Shown: positions 17,701-25,151 of the stretch, piece by piece | Numbering within the stretch: the stretch's first letter is position 1 | How the letters are laid out: each line of letters begins with the position of its first letter | From: Actimicrobium sp047621345 | GTDB taxonomy: Bacteria; Pseudomonadota; Gammaproteobacteria; Burkholderiales; Burkholderiaceae_D | DNA: 64,000 bases | Assembly (NCBI GenBank): GCA_047621345.1 | Contig: JBLHLW010000003.1 | Location: 44,954 to 108,953 of the forward strand | Direction of reading: 5' to 3' | Made by a program: the position numbers and the translations under genes | Notes under the pieces: model-generated | What the model was told of the DNA's origin: nothing | Databases searched by the model: none | Seen by the model: only the letters and a program-made list of their open reading frames with translations

Positions 17701-20700
17701 CGCCGCCACCGGCAGCTTCGCCGACAAGAATGTCGGCGTGGCCAAGCCAGTTGCCATCAGCGGCATCGTCCTCACCGGCGCCGACAGCACCAATTACCTG
17801 CTGGCCGATGCCACGGCCAGCACCAGTGCCAGCATCAATGCTGCGGCACTGGGAGTGACGGCCACCAATGCCAGCAAGACCTATGATGCCGCGCCGTTTT
17901 CTGGTGGTGCGGGGGTTGTCTACAGCGGCTTCGTGACCGGCGAATCGGCCGCGGTGCTGGGTGGCACGCTGACCTATGGCGGCAGTGCGCAGGGTGCAGT
18001 CAATTCTGGCGCTTACGCGATTGTGCCGGGTGGACTGAGTTCGACCAATTACCTGATCAGTTTCATCGCGGGTACATTGACCGTTAATCCGGCTGGCCTG
18101 ACGGCTTTGGCTGCCAGTATTACGGGCAACCCGACCCGGGTCTATGACGGCACCACGAATGCCAGTCTGGGGGCCACCGACTTCACCCTTGCCGGTTTTT
18201 TGGGCAGCGATAACGCGACGATTACCCAGACGGTGGGCACCTATGACAGTCGCCACGCCGGCAACCGCACGGTCCTCGTCAACCTGGCCGCCAGTGACTT
18301 TGCGGCGCAAGGGTCCACGGTATTGTCGAACTACGCGCTGCCTGTGACGGCCAGCGGGGCCGGAGTCATCACCGCTGCGCCGATCAGCGTCGTGGCTGGC
18401 ATGACGGCCAACGACAAGGTGTACGACGGCAGCGCCGGCGCGACGCTCAACACCGGCAGCGCCACCTTTGCAGGCAAGGTCGCCGGCGACGTTCTTGCGG
18501 TGGCCAGCGCTGCCGGCAGTTTCGCCAACAAGAACGCCGGTAGCGGCAAAGCCGTCGGCATTACCGGCATCACGCTGGGCGGCGCCGACGCGGCCGACTA
18601 TACGCTGGTAAGCGATACAGCCACTGTCTCCGCCAATATCACTAGGGCCGCTCTTGCCAACGTAGGAGGCATCACGGCAGCCAACAAGGTGTATGACGGT
18701 GCCACGGCTGCCGCACTCATCAGCAGCGGCGCGACATTTTCAGGAATACTGGGTAGCGACGTTCTGTCGGTGGCGGCTGCCGCTGGTGAGTTCGCCGACA
18801 AGAGCGCTGGTACGGGCAAGTCGGTGTCCATCAGCGGCATCACGCTGGGCGGCACGGATGCAGGCAACTACACGCTGAGTTCATCGGTGGGCGGCACGAC
18901 GGCTGACATCACCAGAGCGGCCATTGCCAGCGTTACCGGCATTGCGGCATCGAACAAGGTCTACGACGCGACGACCGGCGCCGTCCTCTCGAGCACCGGG
19001 GCGGTCTTCAATGGCATGGTCGGTGGCGATGTGCTGAATGTGGCCACGGCCACCGGCGCATTTGCGGACAAGAATGCGGGTCTTGCCAAGACCGTTGGGA
19101 TTAGTGGCATTACGCTAGGCGGCACGGATGCAGGCAATTACACGTTGAGTTCATCAGTGGGCAGCGCAACCGCTGACATCACCAGAGCAGCCATTGCCAG
19201 CGTCACCGGTGTCACCGCTGCCAACAAAGTCTACGACGGCACGACGTCGGCTTCACTGCTCAGTGGCTCGGCATTGTTTGCGGGCAAATTGGGCAGCGAT
19301 GCCTTGTCGGTGGCCGGCGCTACCGGTAGCTTCGGCGACAAGAACGCGGCGACTGGCAAGGCCGTCTCGATTACCGGCCTCACGCTGGCCGGCGCCGATG
19401 CCGGTAACTACACGCTGAGTTCATCGGTGGGCAGCACAACGGCCGACATTACCAAAGCGGCAATTGCCAGCGTCACTGGGATCACGGTATCGAACAAAGT
19501 CTACGACGCGACGACCGGCGCCATCTTCTCGAACGCCGGCGCGGTCTTCAATGGCATGGTTGGTGGCGATTCGCTGAATGTGGCCACATCCACTGGCGCA
19601 TTTGCCGACAAGAATGCGGGACTTGCTAAAACCGTCGGGATCAGTGGCATCACATTGGGCGGGGCCGACGCGACCAATTACACGCTCACCAGCACGGCAG
19701 CCAGCGCCACCGCCGACATCAGCAAGGCGGCCATTGCCAGCGTCACCGGCATCGCAGCATCGAACAAGGTCTACGACGCGACGACCGGCGCCGTCCTCTC
19801 GAGCACCGGGGCGGTTTTCAATGGCGTGGTTGGTAGCGATGTGCTGAATGTGGCCACGGCCACGGGCGCATTTGCGGACAAGAATGCGGGACTTGCCAAG
19901 ACCGTCGGGATCAGTGGCATCACGCTGGGTGGCAGCGATGCGGCCAATTACACCTTGGGTTCATCGTTGGGCAGCACGACTGCCGACATCATCAGAGCGG
20001 CGATTACCAGCGTCGCCGGCATCACCGCCGCCAACAAAGTTTATGACGGCACCACGTCCGCATCGCTGCTCAGTGGTTCTGCAACATTTATCGGCAGACT
20101 GGGCAGCGATGCATTGTCGGTCGCCGGCGCCGCCGGTGCGTTCGCCGACAAGAGCGCTGGTACGGGCAAGTCGGTGTCCATCAGCGGTATCACGCTGGGC
20201 GGTACGGATGCAGGCAACTACACGCTGAGTTCATCGGTGGGCGGCACGACGGCTGACATCACGGCCAGGTCGCTGACGGTGAGCGCCACTGGCACCAACA
20301 AGACCTACAATGGACTAACGGCCGATACCGTCACGCTGAGCGACAACCGAGTGCCTGGTGATCTGCTGACGACGTCCAATACCGCTGCAGCCTTTGTCGA
20401 TAAACATGTCGGTACAGGCAAAACCGTCAGCGTGACCGGCATCGCCATTACTGGCACGGATTCCGCCAACTACACGAGCAACACCACGGCATCGACCACG
20501 GCTGATATCACCCCGGCCGCGCTCATGCTCACCGCGACCACCAACAGCAAGACCTACGACGGCGGCACTAGTGCGTTGGCGACGCCAACCGCCTCGGGCC
20601 TGCTCGGCGGCGATACCATCGTCGGCTTGACGGAAGTCTATGCCGACAAGAATGCCGGCACCGGCAAGACGCTGACCGTCAACAGCGGCTACGTTGTCAA

Positions 20701-22114
20701 TGACGGCAACAGCGGTGGCAACTACACGGTCAACGTGGTCAACAGTACCAGCGGCGTCATCACCCCGGCTGTGCTGACCATTACTGCCAGCACCAACAGC
20801 AAGACCTACGATTCGACCACCAGTGCGGCGGCACCCACCACATCGGGGCTTCTCGGTACCGATACCGTCACAGGTTTGGGCGCGGCCTATGCCAACAAGG
20901 ATGCCGGCACCGGCAAAACCCTGATCGTCAACAGTGGCTACGCCGTCAACGACGGCAATAGCGGTGGCAACTACACGGTCAATCTGGTCAACAGTACTAC
21001 CGGTGTCATCACCCCGGCGATGCTGACCATTACTGCCAGTACCAACAGCAAGACCTACGACAGCACCACCACTGCGGCCGCTACGCCAACCACGTCGGGT
21101 CTGCTCGGAAGCGATACGGTGACGGGTTTGAGTGCCGCCTATGCCAACAAGGATGCCGGCACCGGCAAAACCCTGATAGTCAACAGTGGCTACGCCGTCA
21201 ACGACGGCAATAGCGGTGGCAACTACACGGTTAATCTGGTCAACAGCACTACCGGCGTCATCACCCCGGCGGTGCTCACCCTGACAGCCGCCACCAACAG
21301 CAAGACCTACGACAGCACCACCACTGCGGCCGCTACGCCAACCACGTCGGGTCTGCTCGGAAGCGATACGGTGACGGGTTTGAGTGCAGCCTATGCCAAC
21401 AAGGATGCCGGCACCGGCAAAACTCTGATCGTCAACAGTGGCTACACCGTCAACGACGGCAATAGCGGTGGCAACTACACGGTCAATCTGATCAATAGCA
21501 GCAGCGGCGTCATCACTCCGGCGGTACTGACCATCGCGGCCAACCCCAACAGCAAGATCTACGACAGCACCACTACTGCGGCAGCTACGCCAACTGCCTC
21601 GGGTCTGCTGGGTACAGATACGGTGACGGGCTTGACCGAGGCTTATGCCAACAGGGATATCGGCACCGGCAAGACACTCATCGTCAACAGTGGGTACACC
21701 ATCAACGACGGCAATAGTGGTGGTAACTACACGGTTAATTTGGTTAGTAATACGACCGGCGTCATCACCCCTGCGGTCGCCGACGGTGCTCCCGTTGTGA
21801 CGAATAGGTATCGTGACCTGCCGACCGCAATGACTGAAATCTCAATTAACGTGGCCAATCTGGTTGCCGATCCAAATGAAAAGGGAGCTATCGGGCTCTA
21901 TCAAGTCATCCGCCAGCTACTCCCTCAGATCGCTGCCATCGTGTCGGTGTCGGGAGCGGACGGGGACGCACTATCCAATGGTGTCGACTACGATGCTGAA
22001 AGTGGTCAGCTTCGTTTTCAAGCAGCAACAGCGCTGCCGCAGTCTCTGTTGCTCACAGGGTGGGACCGAAAAAACCGAGCACTTCGAATCAGGGTCTGGT
22101 TCAAACGCGGGTAA
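11750..22114 (+). CDS. Giant TpsA exoprotein/adhesin: filamentous-hemagglutinin secretion domain with MBG/YDG repeats
   Basis: A 3454-residue secreted protein. It starts with an extended type V signal peptide (NYRLIWSEARGSWVVAHEKA, then a hydrophobic core ending VLAAPP), then the TPS secretion domain, about residues 60-310 (QLTVTQASRQAVINWNSFDI, SGKVYVVNPSGIVFGAG-like). Residues about 590-900 hold autotransporter-type beta-strand repeats (TILTGANTYTGVTTVSAGTL). From about residue 985 to 3340 there are some 27 MBG/YDG modules of 83-90 residues, each with KxYDGxT or KVYDATT and NYTL/NYTS ends. The last 110 residues are a distinct non-repeat domain (LPTAMTEISINVANLVADPN). It pairs with the TpsB transporter just upstream. 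Role: likely surface adhesion or biofilm; target unknown. Confidence 0.92.
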   Translation: MNSNNYRLIWSEARGSWVVAHEKAKTRGKPGGSVKRTRAASLMTSLFGLAGGLCVQAVLAAPPDANALPQSGVVVAGSARIAAPVANQLTVTQASRQAVINWNSFDIGAQAKVRFLQPDASSSVLNRVLSSDPAQIFGQLSANGKVYVVNPSGIVFGAGSRVDAGALVASTLNITDADFMAGNDRFTRGAAGGSITNAGSLNAAPTGYIALLGASVTNAGSISTPNGNAILAAGDAVRLPVSRSGLITLALDPASVNAAAVNRPGGMISAPGGEVYLSAAAASGLAAQVLNQGNIAASGGIVTLSATQADRLGETRQQGLVTVSSDQGAGGTVRLLGNRVGLFDGSQTRATGASGGGTVLVGGNAYGQGAELNADAVIMSKNAVIDASATQNGNGGKVVLWSQDYTGFFGKIAARGASAGGNGGFVETSSHDNLQAFGRVDAAAPKGRAGTWLLDPTDVTIVTGAVNTNDTSAAGTWTPTTNTAQIGVDNINAELNAGTSVTINTTSVGAGTGNIIQNVGATISKTAGGNATLTMNADGGITLNANLSATTGTLDVNLNAAAGSVNGTGNVSLNGGLLTINGTGNGTLSGVISGSGGLTTSGSGKTILTGANTYTGVTTVSAGTLAAGSGGTSGTFGTGAITNNSNLEFNRSDNYVIANVISGTGGLTQVGAGRTFLTGTNTYSGTTLANNGNISVGDNGTTGTLGPGPVIVNNGANLLFDRTDTFIFPNAISGTAGVRNAGTGTTILTGTNTYTAITRVSSGTLSVGNGGTTGTIGSNDVISSGTLLFNRSDTFTFAGRISGTGGVTQAGNGTTVLTYDNIYSGATTVSAGTLSLGNGGTTGTLGTGAVTNNATLLFNRSDAYTVANAISGTGTMNATSGSTLTIGGVVNLTGDITLIAGNARAVSPTSVANGSVTGGDVVLNAAVSATGAGKSVAIYSGNATTALYTARVSGSAASLNKAYATAPGAGTVDTSKKLNVFYRVSPTVTVTGAASNKVYDATTAATVSTAGASFSGLIDGDSLTATGATGGFANANVGTAKAVTVTGVSVASNTAGVTVNGYQIVNAPLTANITARALTVSATGTNKTYDGLTATTVTLSDNRVSGDVLTTSNTAATFADKNVGTGKTVSVTGIAITGTDSGNYTSNSTASTTANITARALTVSATGTNKTYDGLTADTVTLSDNRVTGDVLTTSNTAANFADKNVGTGKTVSVTGIAITGTDSGNYTSNTTASTTANITARALTVSATGANKTYDGLTATTVTLNDNRVSGDVLTTSNTAATFVDKNVGTGKTVSVTGIAITGTDSGNYTSNTTASTTANITARALTVSATGTNKTYDGLTADTVTLSDNRVTGDVLTTSNTAANFADKNVGTGKTVSVIGIAITGTDSGNYTSNTTASTTANITARALTVSATGTNKTYDGLTADTVTLSDNRVSGDVLTTSNTAANFADKNVGTGKTVSVTGITLSGVDSGNYTLTSTTAGTTADITRAAIASVTGITAANKVYDATTGATLSSTGAVFNGMVGGDALNVATSTGAFADKNAGLAKTVGISGITLGGADASNYTLSSSVGSTTADIARAAIASVNGITAANKIYDGTTSASLLSGSATFAGRLGSDTLAVAGATGAFGDKNAATGKAVSISGITLGGADAANYTLTNTTGSATADITKAAITSVTGITAANKVYDATTGATLSSTGAVFNGMVGGDTLNVATSTGAFANKNAALAKSVGISGITLGGTDAANYTLASTTGSATADITKAAIASVTGITASNKVYDATTGAVLSSTGAVFNGLVGGDGLNVATSTGAFADKNAALAKTVGISGITLGGADAGNYTLSSSVGSTTADITKAAIASVTGITALNKVYDSTTGAVLATGAASFTGRLSSDVLTVASATGAFANKNAALGKTVSISSIALGGADAGNYTLSLGTANATADITRASIASITGITAADKVYDGNPGAVLATGTASFTGKFSGDSLNVAAATGSFADKNVGVAKPVAISGIVLTGADSTNYLLADATASTSASINAAALGVTATNASKTYDAAPFSGGAGVVYSGFVTGESAAVLGGTLTYGGSAQGAVNSGAYAIVPGGLSSTNYLISFIAGTLTVNPAGLTALAASITGNPTRVYDGTTNASLGATDFTLAGFLGSDNATITQTVGTYDSRHAGNRTVLVNLAASDFAAQGSTVLSNYALPVTASGAGVITAAPISVVAGMTANDKVYDGSAGATLNTGSATFAGKVAGDVLAVASAAGSFANKNAGSGKAVGITGITLGGADAADYTLVSDTATVSANITRAALANVGGITAANKVYDGATAAALISSGATFSGILGSDVLSVAAAAGEFADKSAGTGKSVSISGITLGGTDAGNYTLSSSVGGTTADITRAAIASVTGIAASNKVYDATTGAVLSSTGAVFNGMVGGDVLNVATATGAFADKNAGLAKTVGISGITLGGTDAGNYTLSSSVGSATADITRAAIASVTGVTAANKVYDGTTSASLLSGSALFAGKLGSDALSVAGATGSFGDKNAATGKAVSITGLTLAGADAGNYTLSSSVGSTTADITKAAIASVTGITVSNKVYDATTGAIFSNAGAVFNGMVGGDSLNVATSTGAFADKNAGLAKTVGISGITLGGADATNYTLTSTAASATADISKAAIASVTGIAASNKVYDATTGAVLSSTGAVFNGVVGSDVLNVATATGAFADKNAGLAKTVGISGITLGGSDAANYTLGSSLGSTTADIIRAAITSVAGITAANKVYDGTTSASLLSGSATFIGRLGSDALSVAGAAGAFADKSAGTGKSVSISGITLGGTDAGNYTLSSSVGGTTADITARSLTVSATGTNKTYNGLTADTVTLSDNRVPGDLLTTSNTAAAFVDKHVGTGKTVSVTGIAITGTDSANYTSNTTASTTADITPAALMLTATTNSKTYDGGTSALATPTASGLLGGDTIVGLTEVYADKNAGTGKTLTVNSGYVVNDGNSGGNYTVNVVNSTSGVITPAVLTITASTNSKTYDSTTSAAAPTTSGLLGTDTVTGLGAAYANKDAGTGKTLIVNSGYAVNDGNSGGNYTVNLVNSTTGVITPAMLTITASTNSKTYDSTTTAAATPTTSGLLGSDTVTGLSAAYANKDAGTGKTLIVNSGYAVNDGNSGGNYTVNLVNSTTGVITPAVLTLTAATNSKTYDSTTTAAATPTTSGLLGSDTVTGLSAAYANKDAGTGKTLIVNSGYTVNDGNSGGNYTVNLINSSSGVITPAVLTIAANPNSKIYDSTTTAAATPTASGLLGTDTVTGLTEAYANRDIGTGKTLIVNSGYTINDGNSGGNYTVNLVSNTTGVITPAVADGAPVVTNRYRDLPTAMTEISINVANLVADPNEKGAIGLYQVIRQLLPQIAAIVSVSGADGDALSNGVDYDAESGQLRFQAATALPQSLLLTGWDRKNRALRIRVWFKRG
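14972..16216 (+). repeat. Five 249-bp tandem repeats (83-residue YDG modules) in tpsA
   Basis: Units begin GCCCGGGCGC at 14972, 15221, 15470, 15719 (GCTCGGGCGC) and 15968, exactly 249 bp apart. They encode LTVSATGTNKTYDGLTADTV-type modules and are nearly identical at DNA level. A sixth diverged copy lies at about 20261-20509. Confidence 0.95.
16221..17840 (+). repeat. Six 270-bp tandem repeats (90-residue MBG modules), first block, in tpsA
   Basis: Unit starts at 16221, 16491, 16761, 17031, 17301 and 17571, each 270 bp apart, coding for AAIASVTGITAANKVYDATT-type modules. Copies alternate between two sequence subtypes (STGAVFNGMVGGD and SGSATFAGRLGSD types), which suggests earlier duplication of longer blocks. 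Confidence 0.95.
18371..20260 (+). repeat. Seven 270-bp tandem repeats (90-residue MBG modules), second block, in tpsA
   Basis: Unit starts at 18371, 18641, 18911, 19181, 19451, 19721 and 19991. The units at 18911 and 19721 are almost identical over long stretches, as are 19181 and 19991 in part, pointing to recombination or conversion between copies. The block is separated from the first by irregular modules at 17841-18370. Confidence 0.93.
20510..21780 (+). repeat. Five ~252-bp tandem repeats (third module type) in tpsA
   Basis: The CAACAGCAAGA(C/T)CTACGA landmark occurs at 20542, 20794, 21043, 21295 and 21547, spacing 249-252 bp. Modules encode STNSKTYDSTTTAAATPTTS ... VNDGNSGGNYTVNLVNS. 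The copies at 21043 and 21295 are near-identical. Confidence 0.93.
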
Positions 22115-22161
22115 GTCGCGGCGCAGTTCGTCATTGCGATGAGCCCCTTGTTGAACTTTCA

Positions 22162-22443
22162 TCAGTGATGGTATTTGGATGGCCGATTGGTCTCTCTCCG
22201 ACGACTTCGTCGCACGATCAGCGTTTTCGCGACGTACTGGATGATGGTGGCGCCGCCCGGAGAGCCGGTGGCGATTTCCGGTGCGCCCGGTGCGCCGGGC
22301 AAGACGACTGCTTCGCCGCCTGTGGTGCCATCGAGTTCGTAGCCGGCCAGTGCGGATAAGGGAATACTGTCGTCGCCGCAGGCGTTCAGCAGGAGGGTGG
22401 CCGCAGCAGCGATACGGCCAGCGCGAATTCTTCTGATGGACAA
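22162..22443 (-). CDS. Possible small lipoprotein, TTG start (uncertain)
   Basis: A 93-residue minus-strand frame that, read from TTG 22443, begins MSIRRIRAGRIAAAATLLLN then ACGDDS: a basic N-terminus, a hydrophobic stretch and a lipobox-like LNAC. The rest is Gly/Pro-rich (VVLPGAPGAPEIATGSPGGA) with a basic C-terminus. No ATG and no strong ribosome binding site were seen, and no family is recognised. It may be a degraded gene remnant. Confidence 0.3.
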   Translation of the reverse strand: MSIRRIRAGRIAAAATLLLNACGDDSIPLSALAGYELDGTTGGEAVVLPGAPGAPEIATGSPGGATIIQYVAKTLIVRRSRRRETNRPSKYHH

Positions 22444-23068
22444 GCAAGGCGTGACGGGCTGTCGTACGGCGTTCTTCGTTAACGCAGATTGATTTCTGCT
22501 GTGCGGACGGGAAGCCGCCTGACGTCGCAGGTCACAACTGAGTGAATCGCGGTGACGTCTCGTGATGAAAAAAAGGGCGTCGCGTGACCTGCATGATTCC
22601 GGAGGGAAGTGCATGCGACGGGGACGGGAAAAGCAGGTTGTTGCCGGTCGGTTACTTATGGGTATTGTATTCATGCCAATAACCGCGCCGTTCTGCACGG
22701 TTTATTTTTGCGATCGATCAGGGCTGTTGGTGCCTTTTTTTAAGGGGCTGAAAGTACCTGCTCGCGGCTGATTTTTCGTGGTGCTGACGTCGATGGGACC
22801 ACTGAAAATACGAGGAAGTATTGGACCGGTCGCGTTCATTGCCCTCTCTGCCAGACCGTTTGCAGGACTGGCGTGAGGGCGCTGCTTGGAGTTACACGAT
22901 GCCATTCATGACAGTCGGGCAGTGTGCCGGCTGCGGGCGAGACGCTTAACGTGGGCCCCCATAACCGTTGAGTGTGTCGTTGCTACCATCGGGTTATTCA
23001 CTACTAGAGTGGGCTCGTCCTGGGAGGTGCGTGCTACCTGACAATTACATCACTGGATTTGTTTTAAT
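22444..23068. other. Gene-poor stretch
   Basis: 625 bp between the tps region and the ion-channel gene with only short frames lacking ribosome binding sites or family motifs. No repeat of the two palindromic families and no terminator of good quality was recognised here. Confidence 0.5.
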
Positions 23069-23791
23069 TCATTTTGGGTGGTTGCGGAGTTCATTGCGCA
23101 AGCTCGTGATCTCCTGCCGCAAGGCACGGATGTCGGCATGTAGTTCTTGCTGAAAGTGTTTTTCGTCTTCGCCGACAAACAGGGCCGCGATGCTGGCCGT
23201 GATCACTGAAAAAATCGCATAGCCGAGCAAGACGATGAAGACCGCAAAAATGCGCGAGGCATGGGTCGATGGCACCAGATCGCCGTAGCCGACCGTGGCG
23301 CCGGTGATGAACGCCAGCCACAGGCCGTCTGCATACGTTAATACGTGTGGTTCCAGCCAGTAAAATCCGGCACCGGCAATGGCCAGCAGGATCACCGACA
23401 GCGCCAGGATCTGCTTAAGATGTTTCGGTAGCGCCCACGGTGCCAGCAAGGTCGGGAAACGCAGGAAGACGATCGTGCTGTACGTCAGGCGCAGCCACCA
23501 TTCGGGCACCGACCACGGCGTGTTGCTTGGCCATGTGCTGGCCAGCGCACCCAATAGCAGTACGACATCGATCAGCGCGCTGCGCGAGGCCGGTTGCCGG
23601 CGACGCTGGCACCACAGATCGATACCGATCAGTAGCGCAGTGATCGCGTAGAGCACACTGCCCATACCGTGCAAGCGGACGCTGTTGTCCATGTCGGCGT
23701 CATTGAGCAGCAAGTAGAACGCGGGAATCGACACCGTCAGTGCGACAAACAGAACGGGTCGGAAAGGACTGGGCAAGCTGGATTTTTTCAT
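23069..23791 (-). CDS. Two-pore-segment potassium channel family protein
   Basis: Predicted inner-membrane K+ channel of 240 residues. The selectivity filter ATVGYGDLVP lies near residue 165, between a pore helix (YADGLWLAFITG) and an inner helix (ASRIFAVFIVLLGYAIFSVI), with four or so earlier hydrophobic segments (S1-S4-like region without the Arg array of voltage sensors). The C-terminal 40 residues (EDEKHFQQELHADIRALRQE) form a likely coiled coil that could drive tetramer assembly. It has no RCK/TrkA domain. It is a single gene, separated by 99 bp from the HAD gene on the same strand. Confidence 0.88.
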   Translation of the reverse strand: MKKSSLPSPFRPVLFVALTVSIPAFYLLLNDADMDNSVRLHGMGSVLYAITALLIGIDLWCQRRRQPASRSALIDVVLLLGALASTWPSNTPWSVPEWWLRLTYSTIVFLRFPTLLAPWALPKHLKQILALSVILLAIAGAGFYWLEPHVLTYADGLWLAFITGATVGYGDLVPSTHASRIFAVFIVLLGYAIFSVITASIAALFVGEDEKHFQQELHADIRALRQEITSLRNELRNHPK

Positions 23792-23890
23792 GGCGGCGGA
23801 CCAGTGAACCGAGATGATTCAAGCATAGCAAGCACGCAGCCGCTTGCGTCACGCATCGGCGCCTAGATGATAAAAATCAGTCGCGCATGT

Positions 23891-24595
23891 TTAGCCGATC
23901 CGGCTGATCCCGAGGCCGTGCCGGATGCGTGCACAGACCGCGTCGGGGGAGCGTGAAATGACTTCGTCGGGGACACCAAATTTTTCGGTCAGGCGCTGGT
24001 GGTCTTCGAATCCGTACGAGACCATGAACGGATGCATGCCGGTGTCGATAGCAGCGAGGTAATCGGTGTGCTCGTCGCCGCAGGCATAGGCGCGTGCCGG
24101 GTTGATCACGAACTGGGTGCGGATGGCGCGAAAGGCGGTGGACTTGGGTTGGCCCAACGGCACGCAAGCGACCGAATCAAAAGCGTCAATATCGATTTGG
24201 TGGCGCGCAAACAGCTTGCCCAGTGTGAGGGCCGGTTCGATCGTGACATTGCGCGTGACCAATGCCACGCGCAGGCCGGGCGTGGCCAGCACGTCGCGTA
24301 ACAGGTCGGCCAGGCCCGGATACATCACGGCTTCGTCGCGATAGACATCGGTTAGGGTGGCGCGCAGCAGCTTGCGGTTTTGCTTGCCGAACTGCTTGCG
24401 CAGGTTGACCGGAAACTCCTTGATGCCACCCAGGTACTTGAGCAATTTGCGACGTTTCTGGAAATTTTCCAGCTTGCCGATATCCATCCCGTTAGCCGAA
24501 AAAGTCCGGTCTATGGCGCTGAAGCCATCGATTAACGTCCCGTCGGCATCGAAAATGATCAGGCGCTCATCATTGGCGTAGGGGGTAAGCATCAT
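23891..24595 (-). CDS. HAD-superfamily hydrolase (phosphatase-like)
   Basis: A 234-residue HAD enzyme. Motif I is IIFDADGTLIDG (nucleophile Asp and acid/base Asp, residues 15-17); motif II is VALVTRNVT with Thr; motif III Lys lies in GQPKSTAFRA; motif IV is ACGDEHTDYLAA. The cap between motifs I and II is alpha-helical, as in subfamily I. The substrate is unknown; phosphoglycolate phosphatase-like or related phosphatase activity is plausible. A second ATG two residues in (24592) is an equally possible start. Confidence 0.85.
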   Translation of the reverse strand: MMLTPYANDERLIIFDADGTLIDGFSAIDRTFSANGMDIGKLENFQKRRKLLKYLGGIKEFPVNLRKQFGKQNRKLLRATLTDVYRDEAVMYPGLADLLRDVLATPGLRVALVTRNVTIEPALTLGKLFARHQIDIDAFDSVACVPLGQPKSTAFRAIRTQFVINPARAYACGDEHTDYLAAIDTGMHPFMVSYGFEDHQRLTEKFGVPDEVISRSPDAVCARIRHGLGISRIG

Positions 24596-24818
24596 GCGTC
24601 CGGTCTCTCGAAAATGGCGGGGTTGTTACCGCATCATAACTGCCGGATCGTGACAACCTGATTACTTGCGTGTTAATGATCCGTGACCAGTGGGTTACCT
24701 CGTCACTTTCTGATCATGCCGGCATTTCTGGAATTTAGCATCGCTAAGTGCGCCATTGAACATACGGCGCGCCTACCGATGCGTATCCTTCACGGTACTT
24801 ACTAATCAGCGACCGATA

Positions 24819-25151
24819 ATGTTGATTCATCACCAGTACGATGCTGACAATTTGCTGATTGCTCTTAAGCAGCGTCTGCATTTACACAGCGATACCGAGC
24901 TGTCCAGAGTGCTCCATCTCTCCGTGGCGCTGATCGTGGAGATCCGCGGAGGCAGTCGCCCTGTGGCCGGTGCCATCCTGATCCTGATGCGCGAAGCCAG
25001 CCAGCTGAGCCTCGTCGAATTGCGCGCATTGATGGGCGATCGTCGCCGTTCTTGCCGGATGGCCAGCGGGCTGGTCAAGCACGCCCTTGAATGCCCGGCT
25101 ATTCTGTCCCCACCCGTTCCTATTCCTGTTTCAGAAAGAGAGTTTCCATGA
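24819..25151 (+). CDS. Small helix-turn-helix-type protein, coupled to the downstream dehydrogenase gene
   Basis: A 110-residue protein starting MLIHHQYDADNLLIALKQRL. The segment TELSRVLHLSVALIVEIRGG followed by SRPVAGAILILMREASQLSLVELRALMGDRR has the layout of a short XRE-like helix-turn-helix, of a type I associate with Oxalobacteraceae genomes (from memory, not searched). An upstream frame from 24756 is possible but less likely. Its TGA overlaps the ATG of the PQQ-type dehydrogenase in ATGA, so it probably shares its mRNA and may regulate it. Confidence 0.65.
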   Translation: MLIHHQYDADNLLIALKQRLHLHSDTELSRVLHLSVALIVEIRGGSRPVAGAILILMREASQLSLVELRALMGDRRRSCRMASGLVKHALECPAILSPPVPIPVSEREFP

